A stretch of 64,000 bases of DNA from assembly GCA_963709655.1 (NCBI GenBank), contig CAVPXF010000053.1, positions 248,001-312,000 of the forward strand, in the 5' to 3' direction. Source of the DNA: Roseiarcus sp963709655. Lineage in GTDB: Bacteria > Pseudomonadota > Alphaproteobacteria > Rhizobiales > Beijerinckiaceae. Below are positions 1 through 9,037 of this stretch, piece after piece. The notes beneath the pieces are model-generated. The model ran no database searches. It was not told the origin of the DNA and saw only the letters and a list, made by a program, of their open reading frames with translations. The position numbers and the translations under genes are program-made. Every line of letters starts with the position of its first letter. Position 1 is the first letter of the stretch.

Positions 1-213
1 AATCCCTGGGCTCATTTCTATTTCTCGGCGTGTCTTGCGCATCTCGGCCGGTTTGACGAGGCGCACCGCGAGGTCGAGGCGGGGCTTGCCATCGCACCAG
101 CATTCACGCTTGGACGCTACCGCGCCGGCACCAAGAGCGACAACCCTGTGTATCTCGCCCGCCGTGATCGCGTTATCGAAGGCATGCGTCTGGCGGGCGT
201 TCCTGAGGGGTGA
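1..213 (+). CDS. C-terminal end of a TPR-containing protein, probably a cyclase-TPR fusion (partial)
   Basis: The window opens inside this gene. Frame 1 is open from base 1 to a TGA at 211-213 and gives 70 residues beginning NPWAHFYFSACLAHLGRFDE and ending in GMRLAGVPEG. The helix pair with small residues at TPR positions, followed by a GMRxAGVPEG tail, resembles the C-termini of the adenylate cyclase/TPR proteins that are numerous in Bradyrhizobium and relatives; that match is from memory of the family. The catalytic domain would lie upstream, outside the window. The 3' end overlaps the open frame of the convergent MoxR-type gene. Confidence 0.6.
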   Translation, partial: NPWAHFYFSACLAHLGRFDEAHREVEAGLAIAPAFTLGRYRAGTKSDNPVYLARRDRVIEGMRLAGVPEG

Positions 214-1064
214 CCGCCTCCTACCGCTCCCGGCGCGCTCAAAAAGGCAAGCTTCTCGAACAGATGCACGTCCTGCTCGTTCTTCAAGAGCGCGCCGTGC
301 AGCGGCGGGATCAGCTTCTTGGCTTCGCGCTCGCGTAAGGTCTCGGGCGACACGTCCTCGTTGAGCAGGAGCTTCAGCCAGTCGAGCAGTTCCGACGTGG
401 TCGGCTTCTTCTTCAGCCCCGGCGTCTCGCGCAGCGAGAAGAAGGAGCGCATCGCCTCCTCGACCAGCCGCGGCTTGATGGCCGGATAATGCGCCTCGAC
501 GATTTTCTGCATCGTCTCGGCGTCGGGAAAGCGGATGTAGTGGAAGAAACAGCGGCGGAGGAACGCGTCCGGCAGCTCCTTTTCGTTATTGGAGGTGATG
601 AGCACGATCGGCCGGACCTTCGCCTTGACCGTCTCGCCGGTCTCGTAGACGTGGAACTCCATCTGGTCGAGTTCGAGCAGGAGGTCGTTGGGGAACTCGA
701 TGTCGGCCTTGTCGATCTCGTCGATCAGCAGCACCGGGCGCACAGGCGAGACGAACGCCTCCCACAGCTTGCCGCGGCGAATGTAGTTGACGATGTCGGA
801 GACGCGCGGATCGCCGAGCTGCGAGTCGCGCAGGCGCGACACGGCGTCGTATTCATAGAGGCCCTGCTGCGCGCGGGTGGTGGATTTCACGTGCCAGGCG
901 ATGAACGGCGCGCCGATCGCGGTGGCGATCTCCTGGGCGAGCAGGGTCTTGCCGGTGCCGGGCTCGCCCTTGACCAGCAGCGGGCGCTCGAGCGCGATGG
1001 CGGCGTTGACCGCGGTCTTCAGCTCCTCGCCCGCGACGTAGGATTTCGTGCCCTCGAAACGCAT
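117..1064 (-). CDS. MoxR-family AAA+ ATPase (C-terminal tail atypical)
   Basis: AAA+ ATPase of the MoxR type, thought to act as a chaperone with a VWA-domain partner in maturing metal or redox enzymes. From the start MRFEGTKSYV the Walker A motif is GEPGTGKT, Walker B is LLIDEIDKAD, sensor 1 is ITSNNE and the arginine region is DAFLRRCFF. Homology fades after HLFEKLAFL, where family members normally stop within a few residues. Here about 40 further residues (GAVGGGHPSGTPARR and on) are read antisense to the end of the upstream TPR gene. One T fewer in the T5 run near base 247 would give an immediate stop after LAF, so the tail is probably a frameshift product. The likely partner VWA gene is at 7794-8969, unusually far away. 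Confidence 0.85.
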   Translation of the reverse strand: MRFEGTKSYVAGEELKTAVNAAIALERPLLVKGEPGTGKTLLAQEIATAIGAPFIAWHVKSTTRAQQGLYEYDAVSRLRDSQLGDPRVSDIVNYIRRGKLWEAFVSPVRPVLLIDEIDKADIEFPNDLLLELDQMEFHVYETGETVKAKVRPIVLITSNNEKELPDAFLRRCFFHYIRFPDAETMQKIVEAHYPAIKPRLVEEAMRSFFSLRETPGLKKKPTTSELLDWLKLLLNEDVSPETLREREAKKLIPPLHGALLKNEQDVHLFEKLAFLSAPGAVGGGHPSGTPARRMPSITRSRRARYTGLSLLVPAR

Positions 1065-1195
1065 CAACAGCCGGCTCCTCAACGTAACGCCCCGCGGCGG
1101 TCCGCCGCTGCGCCCAAGTTAAGCGATCGCTCCGGCTCACGCCATCGCTCCCTTCATCCGCCTGCTTGGCGGTTCGGGCGACGCGTCTCTTCCCG

Positions 1196-2086
1196 TCAGC
1201 CGGACGTGTCCATGTCGGTCGAGTCGCCCTTGGACGTGTCCGGCAGGAGCGACCTCGCCTTCGTCACGCTGACCGCGGTGAGGTTCAGGTTTCCGACCTG
1301 CGGGTCGACCGGCGCCGAATAGACGATCGGTGGCGGCCCGAACAATGGCCCGTAGGTCGGCGTGTGCATCGGGTCCTGCCCCTGGTCGACAAACGTCAGT
1401 TTTTCCTTCTTGCCGCTGCCTTTCGTGGTCAGGTCGTCGTACATCTCCATGTAGTCCAGACTGTCGGCCTTCGCGAAAAGGCGCAGCTTCATCATGTCGT
1501 CGGTCTCGTCCTGTTCCTGGGTCCGGTCGAAAACCGTGGTCAGCTGCGATTTGACGCCCAACTGATCCTCCACCCAGGTGACGACCTTGAAGGCGCAAGG
1601 CACGCCGATCCCCTTGAGGCTCGCCTGGCCCAGATTCTGGTACGGCTTGTAGACGACGATGGCGTGGTAAACGAGCACGCCCGACTTAAGCTTTTCGGCC
1701 GCCGCCCTGGCGGCGTTCTCCATAAGCTTCCATTTCCCGTTGCGCTGGAAATTGGACCATTGGGGCACGATGTTATGCTGCACGTCGGGGCCGCCGAGTT
1801 CGAGCGCCATGATGTGTCCCTTGTCGAGATCGGGAGCGCCGGTGTTGCGCGAAAAGACGATCGGAGTTCCCGAGACTTTCTCGGATTCGCTGACCTTGAA
1901 CCCGGACAGGGGCTCCGGCGCCGATTTCCGGCCCTTGGTCGATTGCGCGACGATGATTCCGGTCACCAGGGTCGTCCGTTCGATCAGCCCGAACTTGACG
2001 TGATTGATCTGCTCGGTCTCGATCTTGACCTGGGCCCCGTCGGGCCGCTTTCCCTTCACCATTTCGTCAAAGTAATAGATCGGCAT
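1196..2086 (-). CDS. DNA/RNA non-specific endonuclease-like protein
   Basis: A 296-residue protein not assigned to a named family member. The middle carries DKGHIMALELGG (residues 88-99), then HNIVPQ and NGKWKLMENA. This matches the DRGH...GG...NLVP...N.GKWK.ME pattern of the beta-beta-alpha-metal DNA/RNA non-specific endonucleases (Endonuclea_NS_2 type): the His of DKGH would be the general base and the later Asn/Lys/Trp cluster the metal site. There is no signal peptide or toxin trafficking domain, and no obvious immunity gene adjoins it. The C-terminus is Pro/Asp/Ser rich. The ATG at 2086 was chosen because a strong GGGAGG lies 9 bases upstream; the frame is open further upstream but low-complexity. 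Nuclease activity is inferred from the motif only. Confidence 0.55.
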   Translation of the reverse strand: MPIYYFDEMVKGKRPDGAQVKIETEQINHVKFGLIERTTLVTGIIVAQSTKGRKSAPEPLSGFKVSESEKVSGTPIVFSRNTGAPDLDKGHIMALELGGPDVQHNIVPQWSNFQRNGKWKLMENAARAAAEKLKSGVLVYHAIVVYKPYQNLGQASLKGIGVPCAFKVVTWVEDQLGVKSQLTTVFDRTQEQDETDDMMKLRLFAKADSLDYMEMYDDLTTKGSGKKEKLTFVDQGQDPMHTPTYGPLFGPPPIVYSAPVDPQVGNLNLTAVSVTKARSLLPDTSKGDSTDMDTSG

Positions 2087-2222
2087 TTCGATCGTCCTCC
2101 CTAATGGGGAATGCGGCGATGAAAGGCGCAATGACGACCGCCGACAGGTTCTAACCGCCGGGCGGTTCGGGCGGTTCGGGCGCTCCGTCACGTACCGGGC
2201 GAGGATACCCCAAGTCGGCCTG

Positions 2223-4739
2223 TCAAGCCATTGCGCCCTTCACCGTCTCGACGAGCTGTTTCAGGGTGAAGGGCTTGGGCAGGAAGACGAACTCCTGCTT
2301 GCCCGGCAGATTGCGGGCGAAGGCGTCGTCGGCGTAGCCGGAGACGAACACGACCTTGGCTTCGACGCCGCGGCGGCGCAGTTCGACGAGCATGGTCGGT
2401 CCGTCCATTTCCGGCATGATGACGTCGGAGACGATCAGGTCGATCGGCACGCCGGCCTCCTCGAGCACATTCAGCGCGTCGACGCCCAATTCGGCCTCGA
2501 GCACCGTGTAGCCGCGCGAGGCGAGCGCGCGCGCGGCGAAGGCGCGCACCGCCTCCTCGTCCTCGACCAGGAGAATGGCGCCGCGGCCGGTGAGGTCGGC
2601 GGCGGCGGGCTTGACCGTCTCTTGCTTGACGGGAGCTTCGGCCTCGGCCTCGATGAGGCGCGGCAGCAGGATGCGGAAGGTCGCGCCCTTGCCCGGCTCG
2701 CTGTCGCACAGCACATAGCCGCCGGTCTGCTTGACGATGCCATAGACCATCGACAGGCCGAGGCCGGTGCCCTTGCCGACCTCCTTGGTGGTGAAGAACG
2801 GCTCGAAGATCTTGCCCATCACCCCGGGCGGAATGCCGTGGCCGGTGTCCTGGACCTCGACCAGCACGTAATCGGCGGGCGCGACGGTCACGTCCTTGAA
2901 GCCGCCGCATTCGGCGGCGGGCACGTTGCGGGTGCGCAGCGTGATCCTGCCGCCTTCGGGCATCGCGTCGCGGGCGTTGACGACGAGATTGACGATGACC
3001 TGCTCGAACTGGTTGATGTCCGCCTTGACGAGCCACAAATCGCGGCTGTGGACGACGTCGAGCGCGATCGGCTCGCCGACCAGCCGGCGCAGCAGCATCT
3101 GCAATTCCGACAGCACGTCGTTGAGCTGCAGCGTCTGCGGCCTCAGCGTCTGCCGGCGCGAGAAGGCGAGCAATTGCCGCACCAGTCCGGCCGCCCGGTT
3201 GGCGTTCTGCTTGATCTGCATGATGTCCTGGAAGGACGGGTCGGTCGGCCGGTGATTGGCGAGCAGGAGGTCGGAATAGCCGATGATCGCGGTCAGCACG
3301 TTGTTGAAGTCGTGCGCGACGCCGCCGGCGAGTTGCCCGATCGCCTGCATCTTCTGGCTCTGGGCGAGATTTTCCTGGAGCGCGCGCTGCTCGGTCGTGT
3401 CGAGGGCGAACACGATCGCGTTCGCCCCGTCGTCGCTCGCCGGGTCGGCGGCCGAGACGAACAGGCGCGCGGACCGGGCGGGCTCGGCGCCGTCGAGCGA
3501 AACGTCGAGCGGCTCGATCCGGTCTTTGCCTTCCGCGGCCTCGGCGAGGGCGGCGCGCAGGGCCGGATGATCGCGCTCGGCGACGAGACTGAGGATCGAC
3601 GGCTTGCCGTCGCCGCCGGCGGCCTTCAGCGCGGCCGGGGCGAGCCGGGCGAAGGCGGCGTTGGGGCGCAGCAGCGCGCCGCCGGCTTCGACCTCGGCGA
3701 TGGCGACCGGCGTCGAGTTGAAGATGCGGGCGAACCGGACCTCGGCCGCGCGCAGGTCCTCGCCGCTCGCCACTTCGCCCGGCGCGCGGCTGATGACCAG
3801 CGAGCGCGACGGGCCGGGCCCGCCGTCGCTCGAGAAGGCGACCTTGTGCAGGATGCGCGCCGGCAGGACCCGGCCCTGGCGCGGCTTGAGATCGACGTCG
3901 AACGTCTGCGTCCTCACTTCGCCCGGCCGCCCGCCCATGGTGGTCAGCATGGCGCCCCCGTCGCCGGCGATGATGTCGCCCACCTTGAGCTGGCCCAGTC
4001 CGAACTGCGCGAGGTCGTAATCGAGCCACTCGGCCAACGTCGCGTTCATGTGGACGATCGCGCCGTCGGGCTCGGCGGAAAAGAATCCGGCCGGAGCGTG
4101 GTCGAGATAATCGATGGCGTGCTGGAGATCCTGGAAGAAGGTCTCGTGCCGGTCGTGCTCCCGCGTCTCGTCCGAGACCGTCCACACCGAGGCGCCCTCG
4201 CGCGTTACGCCCTCGAGCGGCCGGACGCGAATGCGGTACCACGCCACCGCGCCGTCGCCCGCAAGCGGCGGGGCGAGGCGCAGGTCCTCGCTGGCCGACT
4301 TGCCGGACTTGGCGGCCTGCGACAGGCGATAGACCGATTCGGACACGTCGGGCGAGCCGGCGAACACCCGTTCGACCGGCCTCAGTTCGCCCTCGCCCGA
4401 CAGCGCGCGGTAGGCGGCGTTGGCGTAGACGATGCGCGCGCGGCTGTCGGTGACCACGACGCCGTCGGGGCTCGAATCGGCGATCGCCTTGGCGGTGTCG
4501 GACCGTCCCGCGCGCGCGGGAAACTGGAGGAGGCGGAAGGCGAGCAGCAGGAGCCCGAGCGCTCCGAAGAACGCCAGCGCGACGACCGCCGAGCTGACGA
4601 TCGTCGGCCCGAGGCGGTTCGGCGCGAGCCAGACCCCGGCCGCAACCCCGGCGAGCGCCAACCCGAGCAGCGCCAGCAGAAACGGATTGGCCGTCCTGTC
4701 GATCCGATCCACCACGGGCTGGGGCGGCGTCGCATTCAT
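2223..4739 (-). CDS. cckA: Hybrid sensor histidine kinase/phosphatase CckA
   Basis: Membrane hybrid kinase that starts the CckA-ChpT-CtrA phosphorelay controlling the alphaproteobacterial cell cycle and motility. In the 838 residues there are two hydrophobic segments (about 20-39 and 47-71), PAS-like domains between about 80 and 450, and the HisKA helix with VAHDFNN (His476). The HATPase domain follows, with N-box NLVVNARDA (584-592), DTGHG (631-635) and GTGLGL (657-662). A C-terminal receiver domain has Asp772 in SDVIMPEMDG and Lys821. Length and domain order match CckA. The start MNATPPQPVV is the first before the membrane segments; the frame is open upstream but shows no homology. The neighbouring FliO-like gene and dksA form a conserved rhizobial neighbourhood. 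Confidence 0.93.
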   Translation of the reverse strand: MNATPPQPVVDRIDRTANPFLLALLGLALAGVAAGVWLAPNRLGPTIVSSAVVALAFFGALGLLLLAFRLLQFPARAGRSDTAKAIADSSPDGVVVTDSRARIVYANAAYRALSGEGELRPVERVFAGSPDVSESVYRLSQAAKSGKSASEDLRLAPPLAGDGAVAWYRIRVRPLEGVTREGASVWTVSDETREHDRHETFFQDLQHAIDYLDHAPAGFFSAEPDGAIVHMNATLAEWLDYDLAQFGLGQLKVGDIIAGDGGAMLTTMGGRPGEVRTQTFDVDLKPRQGRVLPARILHKVAFSSDGGPGPSRSLVISRAPGEVASGEDLRAAEVRFARIFNSTPVAIAEVEAGGALLRPNAAFARLAPAALKAAGGDGKPSILSLVAERDHPALRAALAEAAEGKDRIEPLDVSLDGAEPARSARLFVSAADPASDDGANAIVFALDTTEQRALQENLAQSQKMQAIGQLAGGVAHDFNNVLTAIIGYSDLLLANHRPTDPSFQDIMQIKQNANRAAGLVRQLLAFSRRQTLRPQTLQLNDVLSELQMLLRRLVGEPIALDVVHSRDLWLVKADINQFEQVIVNLVVNARDAMPEGGRITLRTRNVPAAECGGFKDVTVAPADYVLVEVQDTGHGIPPGVMGKIFEPFFTTKEVGKGTGLGLSMVYGIVKQTGGYVLCDSEPGKGATFRILLPRLIEAEAEAPVKQETVKPAAADLTGRGAILLVEDEEAVRAFAARALASRGYTVLEAELGVDALNVLEEAGVPIDLIVSDVIMPEMDGPTMLVELRRRGVEAKVVFVSGYADDAFARNLPGKQEFVFLPKPFTLKQLVETVKGAMA

Positions 4740-5082
4740 GGCCAAACGGGATCCCAAAGATGCGCTGGAAGCGCGCGCCAACTCGATTTCCACAGGATAT
4801 CTGCTACCACGCGTCCCGACCGATGTCTTGACGCGGCCTCGGGCGATCCGGGCGGAAATGACGCAAAAGCCACAGTTTTCATCGCGTCCGCGTTTTGGTA
4901 TGGTCCGCGACTGGTTCATCCGGAGCCGAGGTGGGAGTTGCGCCGAACCCTGGCCTGAAGCGCCCGCGGGGTCCATGAGTTTGAGGAAACGGATTCTGGC
5001 GTGAAGGTCGGCGGGGAATGGCTGGCGCGCCGGAATCGGGTGTCTGGGCTGCGCGCTCGGCGGCGCGCGCGTAGGATTGAGC

Positions 5083-6481
5083 ATGCAGTGGTTGAGTGGT
5101 CTGTGGACCGGCGACATCTTACAATATGCCGTGCTGGCGGCTTGCGGAATCGCCGTGCTGGTGGCGCTGGCGATCATCTATCGCGTCGTCTTCGCCCACC
5201 GTTTGCGCGTGCCTGGAGGCCGGACACGGCAGCCCCGGCTCGGTCTGGTCGACGCCTTCAGCCTTGACGGACAAAGGCAGCTCGTTCTCGTCCGGCGGGA
5301 CAATGTCGAGCACCTGGTCATGATCGGCGGCCCGAACGACGTCCTGCTCGAATCGCAGATCAACCGCGCCGCGGCGATCCCGCGCGAGAACGGGCTTGCC
5401 GCGTCGGGGCCCGCCGCGCCGACGCGGCGGCGCGCCGAGCCTGCCGCCGTCGCACCCCCTTCGCAGGCTGCGACGGCCGCGCCGGAGGTCCTGCCGTCGG
5501 CGCCCGCGGCGGTCGCCGCCTCCGAAGGGCGTGCGGCTCTCGCGCGTCCGGCCGCGGCGCCCGCGCCAGCCGCGCCCCAGTCCCAGCCCCAGCGGCAACC
5601 CGCGCCGGTCGCGGCGCAGCCCCAGGCGCCGGCCGCTGCAGCGGCGCCCGCGGCCGACCGGACCGCCGAGGCGGCGCAGGCCGTTCGCGCGGCGCCCACG
5701 CTCGTCCGCCGGGCGATGCCTCCGCCGATCGCGCCGCTCGGCCGGGCCGCCGTCTCTCGACCGCCCGAAAAAGCGGCGCAGGCGCTGCAGCCGGCCCAGC
5801 CAACCGCCACGCCGCCTTCGGCCGCCGGCGCTCCCCGTCCGGCCGAGGCCGGTCCGCGCCCCAGCGAGGCGGCTCACCATCCGGGCGACGCCGCGGCTCG
5901 TCCAGCCCCGGCGTCGTCGTCTCAGCCAGTCAAGGCCGAACCTGCGCACAGGACGGAGTCGATGGTTGTGACGGTCAAGGCGGAGGCGGCGCACAAGTCG
6001 GAGCCGACGGTCCTGACGGTCAAGGCGGAGCCGGCCCCGCATCCGGCGCCCTATCCGACTCTGGTCCCCCACGAGCCTGCCGCCGCGCCCAGGCCCATGC
6101 CCCGCCCGGCCCCGGTTGGCGCTGCGCCGGCCGCAGCCCCCTCGCCGGCGGCCGTTCACGCGCCCGTCGCCAGTCTGGCGCCGGCGACATCGACCGACGC
6201 CCGTCCGCAGTTCCCGCGCGCCGAGGCGCCCGGTCCGGCGCCGCATTCGGAGCCGAGAGTTGAGCCGAATGCGGAGCCAGGCGCCGCCGCGCGCGCGCCG
6301 GCCGCCCCCGCGCAGCCCGGCGCAATCCCGCCGGCGAATCCGCCTCGCCCGGCCGCTCCGGCCGCGGTCGCGTCTCAACCCGTCGAGAAGCCGCATGCTG
6401 CGATCGACGATCCGTTCGCCGGGACTCGATTCGCTCGAAGCGGAGATGGCCAAGCTGCTCGGACGCGAAAAGCGGCATTGA
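5083..6481 (+). CDS. FliO-like membrane protein with long Pro/Ala-rich tail (frameshifted)
   Basis: The N-terminus has one transmembrane helix (about residues 10-34), then a FliO-type beta domain with RLGLVDAFSLDGQRQLVLVR and HLVMIGGPNDVLLE. This is the FliO-like protein usually found beside dksA in Rhizobiales. About 330 residues of Pro/Ala-rich low complexity follow, including three imperfect repeats beginning VKAE (about 5930-6040). The family ends with a short helix DSLEAEMAKLLGREKR. Here that helix is present but in the +1 frame from about base 6421, ending in TGA at 6479-6481, so one extra G in the GGG at 6421-6423 breaks the frame. Read literally the protein runs on to 6681 with an Arg-rich nonsense tail. 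ATG 5083 is preferred over TTG 5077 because AGGA is 6 bases upstream. Confidence 0.75.
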
Positions 6482-6505
6482 GACCGCGTCGAGTCCGAGG
6501 GTCGT

Positions 6506-6922
6506 TCAGTCGTCGCGGTAGATCTTCTCGCGCCGCTCGTGGCGCTCCTGGGCTTCGACCGAGAGGGTGGCGATCGGGCGCGCGTCCAGCCGGCGCAGCG
6601 AGATCGGCTCGCCCGTCTCGATGCAATAGCCGTACGAGCCGTCATCGATCCGGGCGAGCGCGGATTCGATCTTGGAGATGAGCTTGCGCTGGCGGTCGCG
6701 CGCCCGCAGTTCGATAGCGCGGTCCGTTTCCGACGAGGCGCGGTCGGCGATGTCGGGGTGATTCTCGCTTTCCAGTTGAAGGGCGTTCAGCGTGTCGCGG
6801 CTCTCGGCGAGGATCGATTCGCGCCACGCGATCAGTTTACGTCGGAAATACTCGCGCTGTCGCTCGTTCATGAACGGTTCGGCGTCCGACGGCCTATAGG
6901 TTTCAGAACCGAAATCGTTCAT
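6506..6922 (-). CDS. dksA: RNA polymerase-binding transcription factor DksA
   Basis: A 138-residue DksA/TraR protein that binds the RNA polymerase secondary channel and works with ppGpp. The coiled-coil region (about 25-90) has FRRKLIAWRESI and the HPDIADRASSETD segment that corresponds to the acidic tip. The zinc-finger region reads GYCIETGEPISLRRLDARPIATLS with a single Cys, as in many alphaproteobacterial DksA proteins that lack the full four-Cys site. It ends ERREKIYRDD as rhizobial homologues do. The start MNDFGSETYR fits the family. It converges on the FliO-like gene with a 24 bp gap. Confidence 0.92.
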   Translation of the reverse strand: MNDFGSETYRPSDAEPFMNERQREYFRRKLIAWRESILAESRDTLNALQLESENHPDIADRASSETDRAIELRARDRQRKLISKIESALARIDDGSYGYCIETGEPISLRRLDARPIATLSVEAQERHERREKIYRDD

Positions 6923-7141
6923 GCGTGATCCCTGTCCCCGATGGATTTTGGCGGCCTTATAGCGGCCCCGCGTCGAAGGAACAACGGCTATCGTCCAGAC
7001 CCAGCACACGCACGCGGTTGTGAAGCGGCGAGCGGGCATGGTGGAGCATATTGCCGCAGGCGGCTTGTCAGACGCTTGGCCCGGCTTCACCTTGCCTTCA
7101 GGTTCGGACCCGAAGACGTGGAGTCCGAAGGGAGGGTGTCG

Positions 7142-7564
7142 ATGTACAAGCGTATCATTCTCGCGGTCGACCTGGGCGAGACGCCTGCGCCGCCCAGAGG
7201 GCTGGCCGAGGCGCTTGAACTGGCCAAGGCTTGGGGCGGCGACCTGCGGCTGGTCAACGTGCAGCCGATCGTACCTGCGACGTTCATGGAATACGTGCCG
7301 GCGGACTTCGACGCCGAACAGACCAAGCGAGCCCAGGACTCGCTTGACGAAATCCTCGCCGGGATCGACCTGCCTGCGAACCGCAAGAGCGGCGCCGCGC
7401 GCGCCGGCGGCATCTACCACGAACTTCTGCAGGAAGCCTCCGACTGGAACGCCGACCTCATTGTCGTCGGCTCCCACCGTCCGGTGATGAGCGACTATTT
7501 GCTCGGCTCGAACGCCAAGACGATCGTCCGTCACGCGCAGTGCTCGGTGCTGGTGGTGCGGTGA
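7142..7564 (+). CDS. Universal stress protein (UspA family)
   Basis: A 140-residue single-domain Usp. It begins YKRIILAVDLGE, the first strand with its conserved Asp, and ends VVGSHRPVMSDYLLGSNA...CSVLVVR. The nucleotide-binding loop normally reads GxxGxxxxxxxxxG(S/T); here an Arg stands where the second Gly is expected, a pattern I recall in a rhizobial subgroup, so ATP binding is uncertain. The ATG follows a GGAGG with good spacing. It stands alone, divergent from dksA, with the upstream 220 bp shared as a promoter region. Confidence 0.88.
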   Translation: MYKRIILAVDLGETPAPPRGLAEALELAKAWGGDLRLVNVQPIVPATFMEYVPADFDAEQTKRAQDSLDEILAGIDLPANRKSGAARAGGIYHELLQEASDWNADLIVVGSHRPVMSDYLLGSNAKTIVRHAQCSVLVVR

Positions 7565-7596
7565 CGGCGTAGCGGCGCGTGGCGCTCGGGGTTTCT

Positions 7597-7768
7597 CCTT
7601 CTCCGCGAAGCGGGGAAGGTGGCTGAAAGCCGGATGGGGTGCGGAAAGCAGGGACGAACTCGGTGAAGGCTCGGGGTGAGGGTCGTGCAATCCGACCCAA
7701 AGTTGCGGCAGCGGACCGCACCCCATCCGTCCCTCCGGGCCACCTTCCCCAGCAGAGCTGGGGAAGGA
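7597..7768. repeat. Imperfect inverted repeat, Rhizobiales intergenic palindrome type
   Basis: The gap between the Usp gene and the VWA gene holds two facing arms of about 50 bp. The left arm begins at 7597 and contains GCGGGGAAGGTGGC and GGATGGGGTGCGG; the right arm (about 7718-7768) is its near reverse complement, containing CCGCACCCCATCC and GGCCACCTTCCCC. Each arm also has its own small hairpin. The pattern is like the multi-copy palindromes found between genes in Bradyrhizobium-type genomes. Confidence 0.75.
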
Positions 7769-7793
7769 TAGCGCCCGAGCGCCAACGGGGACC

Positions 7794-8969
7794 TTAGGCG
7801 GCCAGCGCCTTCATCGCCGCCTCGACGCCGTCGGGCGTCAGCGCGAACATCCGCCGCTGGAAGATCTCGGCGATCATCTGCGTCGACTGCGAATAGGGCC
7901 AGTGCTGCTCCGGAGTCGGATTGATCCAGACCGTGCGCGGCCAGGTCGCGATCGCCCGCTCCAGCCACACCCGGCCGGGCTCCGGGTTGAGGTGCTCGAC
8001 CGAGCCGCCCGGCGTGACGATCTCGTAGGGGCTCATCGACGCGTCGCCGACAAAGACGACGCGATAGTCGCGCCCGTAGGCGTTGATGAGGTCGCGAGTG
8101 GCGATCCGCTCCTCGTACCGGCGGCGGTTGTTCTTCCACACGCTCTCGTACAGGCAATTGTGGAAGTAGAAATGCTCGAGCCGTTTGAACTGGCTCTGAG
8201 CCGCTGAAAACAGGTGCTCCGCCTCCTCGACGTGCCAGTCCATCGAGCCGCCGACGTCGAGGAACAGCAGCACCTTGACGGCGTTCCGCCGTTCCGGGCG
8301 CAGCTTGACGTCGATATAGCCCTTGTCGGCGGTCGAGCGGATCGTGCCGTCGAGGTCGAGCTCGTCGGCCGCGCCCTCGCGGGCGAATCGCCTGAGCCTG
8401 CGCAGCGCGAGCTTGATGTTGCGGGGCCCGAGCTCCGCGTCGCCGTCGAAGTCCTTGAACTCCCGCTTGTCCCACACCTTGACCGCGCTGCCGCGCCGGC
8501 CTTTGTCCTGACCGATCCGCACGCCCTCGGGGTGGTCGCCATAGGCGCCGAACGGCGACGTTCCCCCGGTTCCGACCCATTTCGAGCCGCCCTGGTGGCG
8601 CCCCTTCTGTTCGGCCAGACGCTGGCGCAGGGTTTCCATCAGCTTGTCGAAGCCGAGCTTCTCGATCTCGGCCCGTTCTTCGGGCGTGAGGTACCGCTCG
8701 ACCATGCGGCGCAGCCAGTCCTCCGGCAGTTCCTTGTCCTCGACGGCCGCGCTGACGGACAAGACGCCCTTGAAGGTCGAGGCGAACACCACATCGAACT
8801 TGTCGAGATTGCGCTCGTCCTTGACGAGGACCGCGCGCGACAGGCGATAGAATTCGTCGACCGACCGTTCCGCCAGATCGCCTTCGAGCGCCCGCATCAG
8901 GTCGAGATACTCGCGCGGGGTGACCGGGACGTGCGCCTGCCGAAGGTTTGCGAAGAAGGTCAGGAACAT
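7794..8969 (-). CDS. CoxE-like VWA domain protein
   Basis: A 391-residue protein of the VWA_CoxE type, the usual partner of MoxR ATPases. The N-terminus MFLTFFANLRQAHVPVTPREYL is the typical start. The VWA domain lies in the C-terminal half, where the metal-ion site reads LFLDVGGSMD (a DxGxS variant) followed by YFHNCLYESVW and VFVGDASMSP. The middle (GGTSPFGAYGDHPEG) is the conserved Gly-rich linker of this family. The protein would bind a target enzyme and present it to MoxR. Here moxR is about 6.7 kb away instead of adjacent. The ATG at 8969 sits about 70 bp from the divergent phosphoesterase gene. Confidence 0.85.
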   Translation of the reverse strand: MFLTFFANLRQAHVPVTPREYLDLMRALEGDLAERSVDEFYRLSRAVLVKDERNLDKFDVVFASTFKGVLSVSAAVEDKELPEDWLRRMVERYLTPEERAEIEKLGFDKLMETLRQRLAEQKGRHQGGSKWVGTGGTSPFGAYGDHPEGVRIGQDKGRRGSAVKVWDKREFKDFDGDAELGPRNIKLALRRLRRFAREGAADELDLDGTIRSTADKGYIDVKLRPERRNAVKVLLFLDVGGSMDWHVEEAEHLFSAAQSQFKRLEHFYFHNCLYESVWKNNRRRYEERIATRDLINAYGRDYRVVFVGDASMSPYEIVTPGGSVEHLNPEPGRVWLERAIATWPRTVWINPTPEQHWPYSQSTQMIAEIFQRRMFALTPDGVEAAMKALAA

Positions 8970-9037
8970 CGAAACAATCTAGCGCGTTGCTTGCCCGCTG
9001 TGCAATGCTCGGCGCGCGAGGATTGGGATCGGACATC

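Noticed and set aside
2622..4958. Long open frame antisense to cckA (about 778 codons)
   Set aside because: High-GC shadow of the kinase gene; no domain is recognisable, while the cckA strand shows complete kinase and receiver motifs.
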